Shown here piece after piece: positions 1 to 5,857 of a DNA stretch of 6,926 nucleotides. Positions within the stretch are counted from its first letter, which is position 1. Every line of letters begins with the position of its first letter. The translations under genes and the position numbers were made by a program. The stretch lies in NCBI GenBank assembly GCA_964242035.1, contig CAXTCL010000206.1:1-6926 (forward strand), in the 5' to 3' direction. The stretch comes from BOG-908 sp964242035 (GTDB lineage Bacteria > Pseudomonadota > Alphaproteobacteria > Acetobacterales > Acetobacteraceae). The notes beneath the pieces were generated by a model that saw only the letters and a list, made by a program, of their open reading frames with translations, made no database searches and was not told the DNA's origin.

Positions 1-47
1 AGCGGACCAAAAGCTTTTTGCTTCTTTTTCTCGAAAAAGAAGGCCTT
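1..47. repeat. Right half of AT-rich palindromic repeat element (unit a), truncated by window edge
   Basis: Positions 9-47 hold one repeat unit: AAAAGCTTTTTGCTTC, then T-rich, A-rich, and AAGGCCTT at the end. Bases 4-8 (GGACC) match the end of the GC-rich centre of the complete element at 1021-1137, so this is the right half of a composite whose left half lies outside the window. It is followed by four tandem CCTT repeats (44-59). The unit ends 25 nt before the K+ channel start codon, so it lies in that gene's leader or promoter region. Confidence 0.8.
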
Positions 48-72
48 CCTTCCTTCCTTCGGTCCCGCGTAA

Positions 73-1011
73 ATGAGCGAAGACTCCTCCCAGCCCGGCC
101 CGATCGCGGAGTTTTCCGGCGTGCCGGCGCCGCCGCGCAAATGGGGGCGGCGGGAGAAGCATTCGCTCGTCACAGTGGGCAACTACTCGCTGACAAAAAA
201 GGGGGTCTCCCGCTTCGACTGGGCGGATCCCTACCGTATAGCTGTCGATCTGACTTGGCCGGAATTCCTGACCGGCCTCGTCTGCATCTATGTCGCCGTC
301 ATCTCACTTTTTGCCGCGGTGTATTCTCTGGTGCCCGGATCGGTCGCAAACGCGCGGCCGCACGTGTTCTTCGACCATTTCTTCTTCAGCCTGGAGACGC
401 TGGCCACCGTCGGCTACGGCTACATGTATCCGGCCACGACCTTCGGGCATTGCGTGGCGTCCGTGGAGATACTTACCGGGTTGGCATTCACCGCCATACT
501 GACCGGCCTGATCTTCGTGCGTTTTTCGAAGCCACGGGCGAAGTTCCTTTTCGCGGACCACCCGGTGGTGACGGTGCATGACGGCATGCCGACGCTGATG
601 CTGCGCGTGGGCAATGGTCGTGCAGCCGTGCTCGCCGAAGCGCACATCAAGATCAGCGTGCTGGTGTCAACCAAATCCCAGGAAGGCGTCACGTTCCGGC
701 GTACGCACGAGCTGGCGCTGGTGCGCAGCTCGATCCCAGTGTTTCCGCTGACCTGGACGGTGATGCACCAGATAGACGATGCCAGCCCGCTATCCGGCCT
801 CGATGCGCAGACATACCGGGCGGCCGACGTGCGGCTGTTCGTCTCGTTCGAGGCGCGCGACCCGACGCTGGCGCTGGTGGTGCACGATTTGCGCAGTTAC
901 GCGCCAGACGAGGTGATGTTCGGCGCGCGTTATGTCGACATGATCAGCGTGGATACCGACGGGAACACGTGCGCGGACATGACGATGATCAGCGAGGTGG
1001 TGGCGGAGTAG
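73..1011 (+). CDS. Inward-rectifier potassium channel (KirBac family)
   Basis: The 312-residue product is a homotetrameric inner-membrane K+ channel subunit. The N-terminal cytoplasmic part ends in an amphipathic slide helix (about 49-60, FDWADPYRIAVDL). TM1 is about 62-87, the pore helix about 98-111, and the selectivity filter TVGYG is residues 112-116. TM2 is about 123-150 and carries the family's glutamate, E132. Residues 151-312 match the Kir cytoplasmic immunoglobulin-like domain, with FSKPRAKFLFADH, HELALVRSSIPVFPLTW, MHQIDDASPL and RYVDM all in the order known from KirBac1.1. Length is normal for the family. Seen: the residue after the filter is Y117, where KirBac1.1 has Asp. The ATG at 73 is the first in frame after a stop at 70-72, but no Shine-Dalgarno sequence precedes it. 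A GTG at 121, preceded by GGAG (109-112), is an alternative start that would remove 16 disordered residues. The function call is very secure; physiological role and gating ligand are unknown. Confidence 0.95.
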   Translation: MSEDSSQPGPIAEFSGVPAPPRKWGRREKHSLVTVGNYSLTKKGVSRFDWADPYRIAVDLTWPEFLTGLVCIYVAVISLFAAVYSLVPGSVANARPHVFFDHFFFSLETLATVGYGYMYPATTFGHCVASVEILTGLAFTAILTGLIFVRFSKPRAKFLFADHPVVTVHDGMPTLMLRVGNGRAAVLAEAHIKISVLVSTKSQEGVTFRRTHELALVRSSIPVFPLTWTVMHQIDDASPLSGLDAQTYRAADVRLFVSFEARDPTLALVVHDLRSYAPDEVMFGARYVDMISVDTDGNTCADMTMISEVVAE

Positions 1012-1020
1012 GCAAGCAAC

Positions 1021-1137
1021 GCCTTCTTTATTGAAAAAAGAAGCAAAAAACTTTTACTCCGCTGTCGCGCCGTGTTTCAGCACTCGCCGACATGGACCAA
1101 AAGTTTTTTGCTTCTTTTTTTCAAGAAAGAAGGCCTT
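1021..1137. repeat. Complete AT-rich palindromic element (units b and c), likely bidirectional terminator
   Basis: Unit b (1021-1055) and its inverted partner c (1099-1137) flank a 43-nt GC-rich centre (1056-1098). The centre is itself imperfectly palindromic (TGTCG near one side, CGACA near the other). Each unit contains a smaller palindrome of CTTCTTTTTT facing AAAAAAGAAG. The element fills the gap between two convergent genes: it begins 9 nt after the K+ channel stop and ends 6 nt before the nitroreductase stop codon. In either direction RNA would form a long hairpin with U-rich tracts, so a bidirectional terminator role is a reasonable inference. The centre matches the reverse complement of the element at 1790-1908 at 38 of 43 positions. 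Confidence 0.85.
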
Positions 1138-1143
1138 GCTCGC

Positions 1144-1737
1144 TCAAGCCGCCGGAAACACGCCCTCAAACGCAAAGCTGGAAACCGGATTACGCCCGTT
1201 AGGCTGTTCCATACCCTTGTAGTTATCGGCCAGCGTCTCGCGGTCGCCCTGCTTGCCGATGGCGATCGCCATTTCTACCCGGTAGCCGACGGGCACGTGC
1301 AGTTCGGTCACGGCGCGCGGCATGTCCAGGCCCACCATGCCGTGCGTGAACCAGCCCATTCTGGTGGCCTGCAGCGCCAGATTCTCCCAGGCGCTGCCGG
1401 CATCGAAGGAGTGGCTGTAGCTGGGCACTTCCTCGCCGCGGGGGGACATCGTCTCCTTGGAGATGGCGATCACCAGCACGGCGGCGGTCTTGCACCAACT
1501 CTGGTTGGCGGGTGCGAGCAGGCCGAACAGCTTGTCCCATGACGGCGTGCCGCGATGGGCGTAGATGTAGCGCCAGGGCTGGGAGTTGTAGCTGCTCGGC
1601 GCCCAGCGGGCTGCCTCGAAGATGGTGAGCAGGGTTTCCTGGTCCATTGTCTCGTCGCCGAACGCGCGGGGGGACCAGCGCTGCAGGAACAGCTCCTCGA
1701 TCGGGTGGTCGGCGGTGCGGCCTTCGAAACTGGGCAT
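1144..1737 (-). CDS. Nitroreductase family protein (FMN-dependent oxidoreductase)
   Basis: The 197-residue product belongs to the nitroreductase/flavin reductase superfamily: cytoplasmic, dimeric, FMN-binding enzymes that use NAD(P)H to reduce nitro compounds, quinones or other acceptors. The N-terminal FMN-phosphate motif is RWSPRAF (20-26), with R20, S22 and R24 in the usual spacing. The second signature is RWAPSSYNSQPWRYI (44-58). A mid-domain helix, DAGSAWENLALQATRMGW (112-129), and the C-terminal strand MAIAIGKQG (156-164) complete the fold. The length is typical of the compact members. The ATG at 1737 is chosen because an AAAGGA ribosome site (1744-1749) sits 6 nt upstream and the family motifs begin soon after. 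The frame stays open much further upstream, but that part is antisense to nrdA. The gene converges with the K+ channel and diverges from nrdA. The true substrate cannot be read from the sequence. Confidence 0.92.
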   Translation of the reverse strand: MPSFEGRTADHPIEELFLQRWSPRAFGDETMDQETLLTIFEAARWAPSSYNSQPWRYIYAHRGTPSWDKLFGLLAPANQSWCKTAAVLVIAISKETMSPRGEEVPSYSHSFDAGSAWENLALQATRMGWFTHGMVGLDMPRAVTELHVPVGYRVEMAIAIGKQGDRETLADNYKGMEQPNGRNPVSSFAFEGVFPAA

Positions 1738-1743
1738 GCTTGG

Positions 1744-1749
1744 TCCTTT
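1744..1749 (-). promoter_or_regulatory. Ribosome binding site of the nitroreductase gene
   Basis: On the minus strand AAAGGA lies 6 nt before the ATG at 1737. It decides the start in a frame that stays open for more than 1 kb upstream. Confidence 0.7.
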
Positions 1750-1789
1750 GGTGAGTGGTCGTGTGTGTCGGGGCTGGGTTGGGGAAAGC

Positions 1790-1908
1790 AAGGCCTTCTT
1801 TTTTGAAAAAAGAAGCAAAAAACTTTTGCTCCCTGTCGGCGGCTGCTGAAACGCGGCGCGACAGCGGAGTGAAAGTTTTTTGCTTCTTTTTCTCAAAAAA
1901 GAAGGCCT
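1790..1908. repeat. Complete AT-rich palindromic element (units d and e), inverted relative to the one at 1021-1137
   Basis: Unit d (1790-1827) and inverted unit e (1872-1908) flank a 44-nt GC-rich centre (1828-1871). Unit d contains a perfect palindrome at 1795-1815 (10-bp arms around one G). The centre has CTGTCG (1832-1837 region) facing CGACAG (1859-1864 region), and outside these CTCC faces GGAG, so the whole 119 bp is nearly self-complementary. It sits in the divergent region between the nitroreductase start (52 nt from unit d) and the nrdA start (108 nt from unit e). Any transcript starting on the far side would carry it in the leader. It has no coding capacity: the ORFs crossing it give only Lys/Phe-rich translations of the repeat. 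Confidence 0.85.
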
Positions 1909-1968
1909 CTCTTCCTGCCTGCGAAACCCGTCCTCCCCCGACATGTAGTAGAAACCCGTAGCGTCCAG

Positions 1969-1983
1969 ACCACATATGGTGGT
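1969..1983. promoter_or_regulatory. Palindrome upstream of nrdA, NrdR-box-like
   Basis: The sequence ACCAC-ATATG-GTGGT is an exact inverted repeat with 5-bp arms and a 5-nt centre, ending 33 nt before the nrdA ATG. Aligned to the NrdR box as I recall it (acaCwAtATaTwGtgt), bases 1967-1982 match at about 11 of 16 positions, including the central ATAT and the flanking C and G. NrdR represses ribonucleotide reductase genes in many bacteria. NrdR usually binds paired boxes about 31-32 bp apart, and I see only a poor partner around 1939-1954 (ACATGTAGTAG). The palindrome is certain; the NrdR assignment is a hypothesis. Confidence 0.4.
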
Positions 1984-2016
1984 ATCAAACTTGACGCGCA
2001 GCAAAGGCAGAGCAGG

Positions 2017-3903
2017 ATGGACGGCATGACGAATCGTGACCTCGGAGAGATCGCCTTGCTGGATGATGCAGTGCAGATGCGTGGGCGACACCAGGTCCGC
2101 GTGGACCGTTCGCGAGACGCGCTGCTGACCGATTTTGGCCGTGCCACGCTGGATGACCGCTACCTTCTGCCGGGCGAAGGCTACCAGGACCTGTTCGCCC
2201 GTGTCGCCAGCTTCTACGGGGACGACGCGGCGCATGCGCAGCGCCTGTACGACTACATCAGCCGGCTGTGGCTGATGCCGGCCACGCCCGTGCTGTCCAA
2301 CGGCGGCACACAGCGCGGCCTGCCGATCTCCTGCTTCCTCAACGAGGCGTCCGACAGCCTGGACGGCATCGTCGGCCTGTGGAACGAGAACGTCTGGCTG
2401 GCCAGCAAGGGCGGCGGCATCGGCAGCTACTGGGGCAACCTCCGCTCCATCGGCGAAAAGGTCGGGCAGAACGGCAAGACGAGCGGCGTGATCCCGTTCA
2501 TACGCGTGATGGATTCGCTGACTCTGGCGATCAGCCAGGGATCCCTGCGCCGCGGCTCGGCCGCGGTGTACCTGCCGGTGCAGCATCCGGAGATCGAGGA
2601 GTTCATCGAGATACGCCGCCCCACAGGCGGCGACCCGAACCGCAAGGCGCCGAACCTGCACCACGGCATATTGGTGTCGGACGAGTTCATGCGCGCCGTG
2701 GAGAGCGACTCGATGTGGTCGCTGCGTTCGCCAAAGGACAACGCGATCGTGCGCCAGATTTCCGCACGTTCCTTGTGGATACGCATCCTGATCGCGCGCG
2801 TGGAGACGGGCGAGCCCTACCTGGTGTTCTCGGACCACGTGAATAACGCGCGGCCGGACCACCACAAATTCGCCGGTCTTGAAGTCAAGACCTCGAACCT
2901 TTGCAGCGAAATTACGCTGCCTACCGGTCTCGACCAGTATGGCAAGCAGCGCACCGCGGTCTGCTGCCTGTCCTCGCTGAACCTAGAGACGTGGTTCGAC
3001 TGGAAGGACCACCCGCTGTTCATCGAGGACACGATGCGTTTCCTCGACAACGTGCTGCAGGATTTCATCGACCGTGCGCCCGACGAGATGGACCGCGCGA
3101 AATACGCCGCCGCGCGCGAGCGTTCGGTAGGCCTGGGCGTGATGGGCTACCACTCGTTCCTGCAATCGCAGAACGTGCCTTTCGAAGGCGTGATCGCGAA
3201 AGTCTGGAACAAGCGCATGTTCAAGCACATACGCGAACAGGCGGACGCCGCCTCGCGTCTGCTGGCCGAAGAACGCGGCGCCTGCCCGGATGCGGCAGAT
3301 TACGGCGTGATGGAGCGATTCTCCAACAAGATGGCGATCGCGCCGACGGCGAGCATCTCCATCATCGCGGGCAACGCCAGCCCGGGCATCGAGCCGATCG
3401 CCGCCAACGTGTTCCTGCAGAAGACCTTGTCCGGCAGCTTTACCGTGCGCAACAGGCATCTGCAGCAATTGCTGGAAGCACGCGGGCTGGACACCGACGA
3501 GGTGTGGTCCTCCATCACCCTGCGCGCCGGCAGCGTGCAGCATCTGGATTTCCTCACCGAGCAGGAAAAGGCGGTGTACAAGACCGCGTTCGAGCTGGAC
3601 CAGCGCTGGATCATCGAGCACGCCGCCGACCGCACGCCGTTCATCTGCCAGAGCCAGTCGGTGAACGTGTTCCTGCCGGCGAACGTGCATAAGCGGGACC
3701 TGCACGAGATACACATGCTAGCCTGGAAGCGCGGCGTGAAGTCACTGTATTACTGCCGGTCGCTGTCGATCCAGCGTGCAGACACAGTGAGCGACATGCC
3801 TGTGTCGTCGCTGATCGACATCGGGCCGGTGGCGAACGATCCTATCGCGCTGCCTCTGGTAGCGGCTGCCACGAATTACGAGGAGTGTCTTAGCTGCCAG
3901 TGA
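2017..3903 (+). CDS. nrdA: Class I ribonucleoside-diphosphate reductase, large (alpha) subunit
   Basis: The 628-residue product is the catalytic subunit that reduces ribonucleoside diphosphates to deoxy forms, with a radical supplied by the small subunit NrdB. Expected residues are present. C106 (in ISCFLNEASDSLDGI) and C316 (AVCCLSSLNL) match the redox pair C225/C462 of E. coli. N294, C296 and E298 (NLCSEITLP) match the active-site N437/C439/E441. Y578-Y579 (SLYYC) match the radical-transfer tyrosines Y730/Y731. The C-terminal pair C624/C627 (ECLSCQ) re-reduces the active site. The first catalytic Cys lies about 119 residues earlier than in E. coli NrdA, so the N-terminal ATP-cone for overall dATP inhibition is missing. 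Such short forms occur in some alphaproteobacteria. ATG 2017 has AAAGG at 2003-2007; ATG 2026 (AGGA at 2014-2017) is an alternative start. No nrdB follows within the window. The class Ia/Ib assignment is inferred. Confidence 0.95.
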   Translation: MDGMTNRDLGEIALLDDAVQMRGRHQVRVDRSRDALLTDFGRATLDDRYLLPGEGYQDLFARVASFYGDDAAHAQRLYDYISRLWLMPATPVLSNGGTQRGLPISCFLNEASDSLDGIVGLWNENVWLASKGGGIGSYWGNLRSIGEKVGQNGKTSGVIPFIRVMDSLTLAISQGSLRRGSAAVYLPVQHPEIEEFIEIRRPTGGDPNRKAPNLHHGILVSDEFMRAVESDSMWSLRSPKDNAIVRQISARSLWIRILIARVETGEPYLVFSDHVNNARPDHHKFAGLEVKTSNLCSEITLPTGLDQYGKQRTAVCCLSSLNLETWFDWKDHPLFIEDTMRFLDNVLQDFIDRAPDEMDRAKYAAARERSVGLGVMGYHSFLQSQNVPFEGVIAKVWNKRMFKHIREQADAASRLLAEERGACPDAADYGVMERFSNKMAIAPTASISIIAGNASPGIEPIAANVFLQKTLSGSFTVRNRHLQQLLEARGLDTDEVWSSITLRAGSVQHLDFLTEQEKAVYKTAFELDQRWIIEHAADRTPFICQSQSVNVFLPANVHKRDLHEIHMLAWKRGVKSLYYCRSLSIQRADTVSDMPVSSLIDIGPVANDPIALPLVAAATNYEECLSCQ

Positions 3904-3906
3904 AGG

Positions 3907-3969
3907 CTCGCCTCGTCCAACATAGCACTTGGGATCAAGGTAGCAGTCCCGCTCCGTCCGTGAGGCGAG
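3907..3969 (+). repeat. Inverted repeat downstream of nrdA, possible transcript-end structure
   Basis: CTCGCCTC (3907-3914) and GAGGCGAG (3962-3969) are perfect 8-bp inverted arms separated by 47 nt. The loop holds smaller pairings (CTTG-GGAT-CAAG, and GGGA facing TCCC). It starts 4 nt after the nrdA stop codon. There is no U-run after it, so it is not a classical intrinsic terminator; it could be a 3' stabilising structure or the leader of the next gene. Confidence 0.4.
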
Positions 3970-4022
3970 ATTGCACAACTCGAACTTCCACGCCTGACAC
4001 GACGTTGTCGTCGCTGTTCGAA

Positions 4023-4027
4023 AAGGA
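4023..4027 (+). promoter_or_regulatory. Ribosome binding site of the glycine-zipper gene
   Basis: AAGGA lies 7 nt before ATG 4035. It chooses this start over an in-frame ATG 135 nt upstream. Confidence 0.65.
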
Positions 4028-4034
4028 TCAGCAA

Positions 4035-4319
4035 ATGCGTCTCCTCATGGTGCTCTTCGTGGCGATGGCGGCTGTGGGTGCGCCACGAACTGCCGGCGCA
4101 GTCGGGTGCGTTTCCGGCGCGGTCGCGGGAGGTGTGGCCGGGCACTACGCCGGACATCATGGCTTGCTGGGCGCGGCGGCCGGATGCGCGGTGGGGCACC
4201 ACCTGCACAAGGTGGAAAAAGAGCGGGAGCGTCAGGAGGCGGTCAGGCAGCACGCTTACGACAGTCCCGGCTATCAAGGGAACCGCGATAACGGCGATCA
4301 GGCAACGGCTCCACGCTGA
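4035..4319 (+). CDS. Small exported glycine-zipper protein
   Basis: The 94-residue product is not a named family I can place. Residues 1-22 look like a Sec signal peptide (MRLLMVLFVAMAAV, then a cut near TAGA). Residues 23-58 form a glycine zipper: G24, G28, G32, G36 and G40 at exact four-residue spacing, a break at H41-H42, then G46, G50 and G54. This resembles a two-helix glycine-zipper membrane hairpin as in small outer-membrane or periplasmic proteins. C25 and C51 could form a disulfide; A-V-G-C at 22-25 is a poor lipobox. The tail (59-94) is charged and polar (KEVEK-type, RQHAYDSPGYQGNRDNGDQ) with no fold I recognise. The start is set by AAGGA at 4023-4027, 7 nt before ATG 4035. The same frame is open back to an ATG at 3900 overlapping the nrdA stop, but that would bury the signal peptide and has no ribosome site. 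It may be co-transcribed with nrdA or have its own promoter in the 131-bp gap. Confidence 0.75.
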   Translation: MRLLMVLFVAMAAVGAPRTAGAVGCVSGAVAGGVAGHYAGHHGLLGAAAGCAVGHHLHKVEKERERQEAVRQHAYDSPGYQGNRDNGDQATAPR

Positions 4320-4389
4320 CCGACCCCTCGGCGGGGAACCGTAAGCTCGTCACACAGCAAGATGCTGACACTGCGTGCACGTGGATGAA

Positions 4390-4429
4390 CAATCACGCAG
4401 TAATTGGTGCCATTAGGATCGCGTGATTG
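4390..4429. repeat. Inverted repeat between convergent genes
   Basis: CAATCACGC (4390-4398) and GCGTGATTG (4421-4429) are perfect 9-bp inverted arms with a 22-nt loop. They lie in the 177-bp convergent gap between the glycine-zipper gene and the ClC gene. A second, shorter hairpin (CCCC-TCGGC-GGGG, 4324-4336) follows the glycine-zipper stop closely. Neither is followed by a T-run, so a termination role is only possible. Confidence 0.45.
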
Positions 4430-4450
4430 CATCCGCACAGCATCCGCACA
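4429..4450. repeat. Tandem duplication of an 11-bp unit
   Basis: GCATCCGCACA occurs twice, head to tail, at 4429-4439 and 4440-4450 without mismatch. The first copy starts on the last base of the inverted repeat at 4390-4429. It looks like a replication-slippage duplication or a short iteron pair; no function is evident. Confidence 0.7.
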
Positions 4451-4451
4451 C

Positions 4452-4476
4452 CGAAGGACGCTTGCCGCTTCCTTCG
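4452..4476 (-). terminator. Hairpin downstream of the ClC gene, candidate terminator
   Basis: CGAAGGACGC (4452-4461) and GCTTCCTTCG (4467-4476) form a 10-bp stem with one mismatch around a 5-nt TTGCC loop. It lies 20 nt beyond the ClC stop codon in the direction of ClC transcription. No T-run follows directly on either strand, so termination may be factor-dependent. It could also serve the convergent glycine-zipper transcript. Confidence 0.45.
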
Positions 4477-4496
4477 CCAGCAGTAGCAGACTTCTT

Positions 4497-5828
4497 TTAG
4501 GAACTGACGGCCTGCTTCGTCTCCATCATCCCCGCCCGCACAAACCCATGCGCCAGCGCGTGATACACCCCCTCCTCACACACCAGCCTTGAAACCCCGT
4601 ACCCGATCAGAGCCGCCAGCATCAGCGGCACCACCAGCGCGTGGTCGTTGGTCATCTCCGTCACAATAACGAAAGCGGTGATCGGCGCCTGCACCACACC
4701 GGCGAAATACGCCACCATCCCCAGCACGATCAGCGCTTGCGCCGGTGCACCAGGCAGCAACGCGGCCACATCCGCACCCAACCCCGCGCCCACCGCCAGA
4801 GACGGTGCGAATATGCCGCCCGGTATGCCGCTCACCGACGACGCCAGCGTAGCCACCCACTTGGCAGCCCCGAACCATAACCCCGGTGCCGCATGCGCCC
4901 CCTGCACCAGCGCGCGCGCCTGGGCGTAGCCGGTGCCGAACGCGTTGCCCTGCGAGGCGATGCCGCTGCCCGCCACCACCAGGCCGCACAGCAGCGCAAA
5001 CACCGTCGGCTGTGCCGCGATCGCGCGTCCCACCGCACCAGGCAGCCCGCGCCCGAACACCACCAGCAACCGGCTGAACCCGCCACCACACAACCCGCCC
5101 AACACTCCCAGCAACGGCACCGCAGCCCAGCCCTCCAGATTGGTCAGCGTGGCATGCGTGGTGCCGAAATACGTGTAGTCCCCCTGCAGCGCCAAACTCG
5201 TGATGCCCGCGGCAATCACCGCGCCGATCACCACGCCGCTGGTGCGCGCCTCGAAGGACCGGCTCATCTCCTCGATGCCGAATACGATGCCGGCCAGCGG
5301 CGTGTTGAACGCCGCCGACACGCCGGCCGCCGCCCCCGCCAGGATCAGCCCAGGCTGTCGCCGTGGCGAGATGCGCCCAGCGGCAAACATGATGCTCGCC
5401 CCCACCTGCACCGTTGGCCCCTCGCGCCCGATGGAAGCCCCGCACAGCAGCCCCGCCAGCAGCAGCACCACCTTGCCCACCGCCACGCGCAGCGAGACAA
5501 GCGCCGCACGCGCCGCCCCATCCGGCAACTGCCGCGCCGCGATCGCCTGCGGGATGCCGCTGCCGCCGGAATTGGGAAAGAACCGACGCGAGACGAAGCT
5601 GGCCAGCACGAACCCGGCCGGCGTGACCGCCAGCGCCAGCATCGGCCGACCGGCAGTGATCGCGCGGAAACCGGCGCCGGCGCGGTCGGCGGCGAGCGCC
5701 AGCGCCACGGCGGCCGCGCCCACCACGATGCCGCCGGAGACGAACACCACGCGACGCTGCCAGGTGAGGCGGGCGACGCGCAGGCGGCGTATCTGGCGGC
5801 GGCTCAGGCGGGTTTTTGGGAGCTTCAT
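4497..5828 (-). CDS. ClC family chloride channel / Cl-/H+ antiporter
   Basis: The 443-residue product is an integral membrane protein of the ClC family, expected to form a dimer with one Cl- pathway per subunit. All family signatures are present in order: GSGIP (89-93, with S90 as the central anion ligand), GREGP (134-138, E136 equal to the gating Glu E148 of E. coli ClcA), IEEM (185-188, E187 equal to the proton Glu E203), GGIFAP (337-342) and Y422 (equal to Y445). Both glutamates being present points to coupled Cl-/H+ exchange rather than a passive channel; that is inference from known family members. It ends soon after Y422, so there are no C-terminal CBS domains. The Arg-rich N-terminus (7-26) precedes the first helix. 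ATG 5828 has no clear ribosome site, and the next Met is residue 63, beyond the first hydrophobic helix. Repeat unit f begins 29 nt upstream. A role in acid tolerance, as for E. coli ClcA, would be plausible but is not shown. Confidence 0.95.
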   Translation of the reverse strand: MKLPKTRLSRRQIRRLRVARLTWQRRVVFVSGGIVVGAAAVALALAADRAGAGFRAITAGRPMLALAVTPAGFVLASFVSRRFFPNSGGSGIPQAIAARQLPDGAARAALVSLRVAVGKVVLLLAGLLCGASIGREGPTVQVGASIMFAAGRISPRRQPGLILAGAAAGVSAAFNTPLAGIVFGIEEMSRSFEARTSGVVIGAVIAAGITSLALQGDYTYFGTTHATLTNLEGWAAVPLLGVLGGLCGGGFSRLLVVFGRGLPGAVGRAIAAQPTVFALLCGLVVAGSGIASQGNAFGTGYAQARALVQGAHAAPGLWFGAAKWVATLASSVSGIPGGIFAPSLAVGAGLGADVAALLPGAPAQALIVLGMVAYFAGVVQAPITAFVIVTEMTNDHALVVPLMLAALIGYGVSRLVCEEGVYHALAHGFVRAGMMETKQAVSS

Positions 5829-5857
5829 TGGCGGGGGTGTAAGCGCGGCAAGGAAGA

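Noticed and set aside
1031..1222. Short ORFs over the repeat units (for example Lys/Phe-rich peptides)
   Set aside because: They are translations of the palindromic repeat itself in various frames; the same peptide pattern appears wherever the repeat occurs.
1991..1996. TTGACG as a -35 box of the nrdA promoter
   Set aside because: It is only 20 nt before the ATG, leaving no room for a -10 box, start site and ribosome site.
1144..2865. A single 573-residue minus-strand ORF covering the nitroreductase and extending far upstream
   Set aside because: The part beyond 1737 is antisense to nrdA and crosses the AT-rich element. Only the last 197 residues have family motifs, and they have their own ribosome site. 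The rest is open by GC bias.
2983..3714. Long minus-strand ORF inside nrdA
   Set aside because: It is a shadow frame of a well-supported gene, with low-complexity composition, no domain and no ribosome site.
3900..4034. ATG overlapping the nrdA stop codon as the start of the next gene (translational coupling)
   Set aside because: It adds 45 residues without a ribosome site in front of an obvious signal peptide that has AAGGA at proper spacing before ATG 4035.
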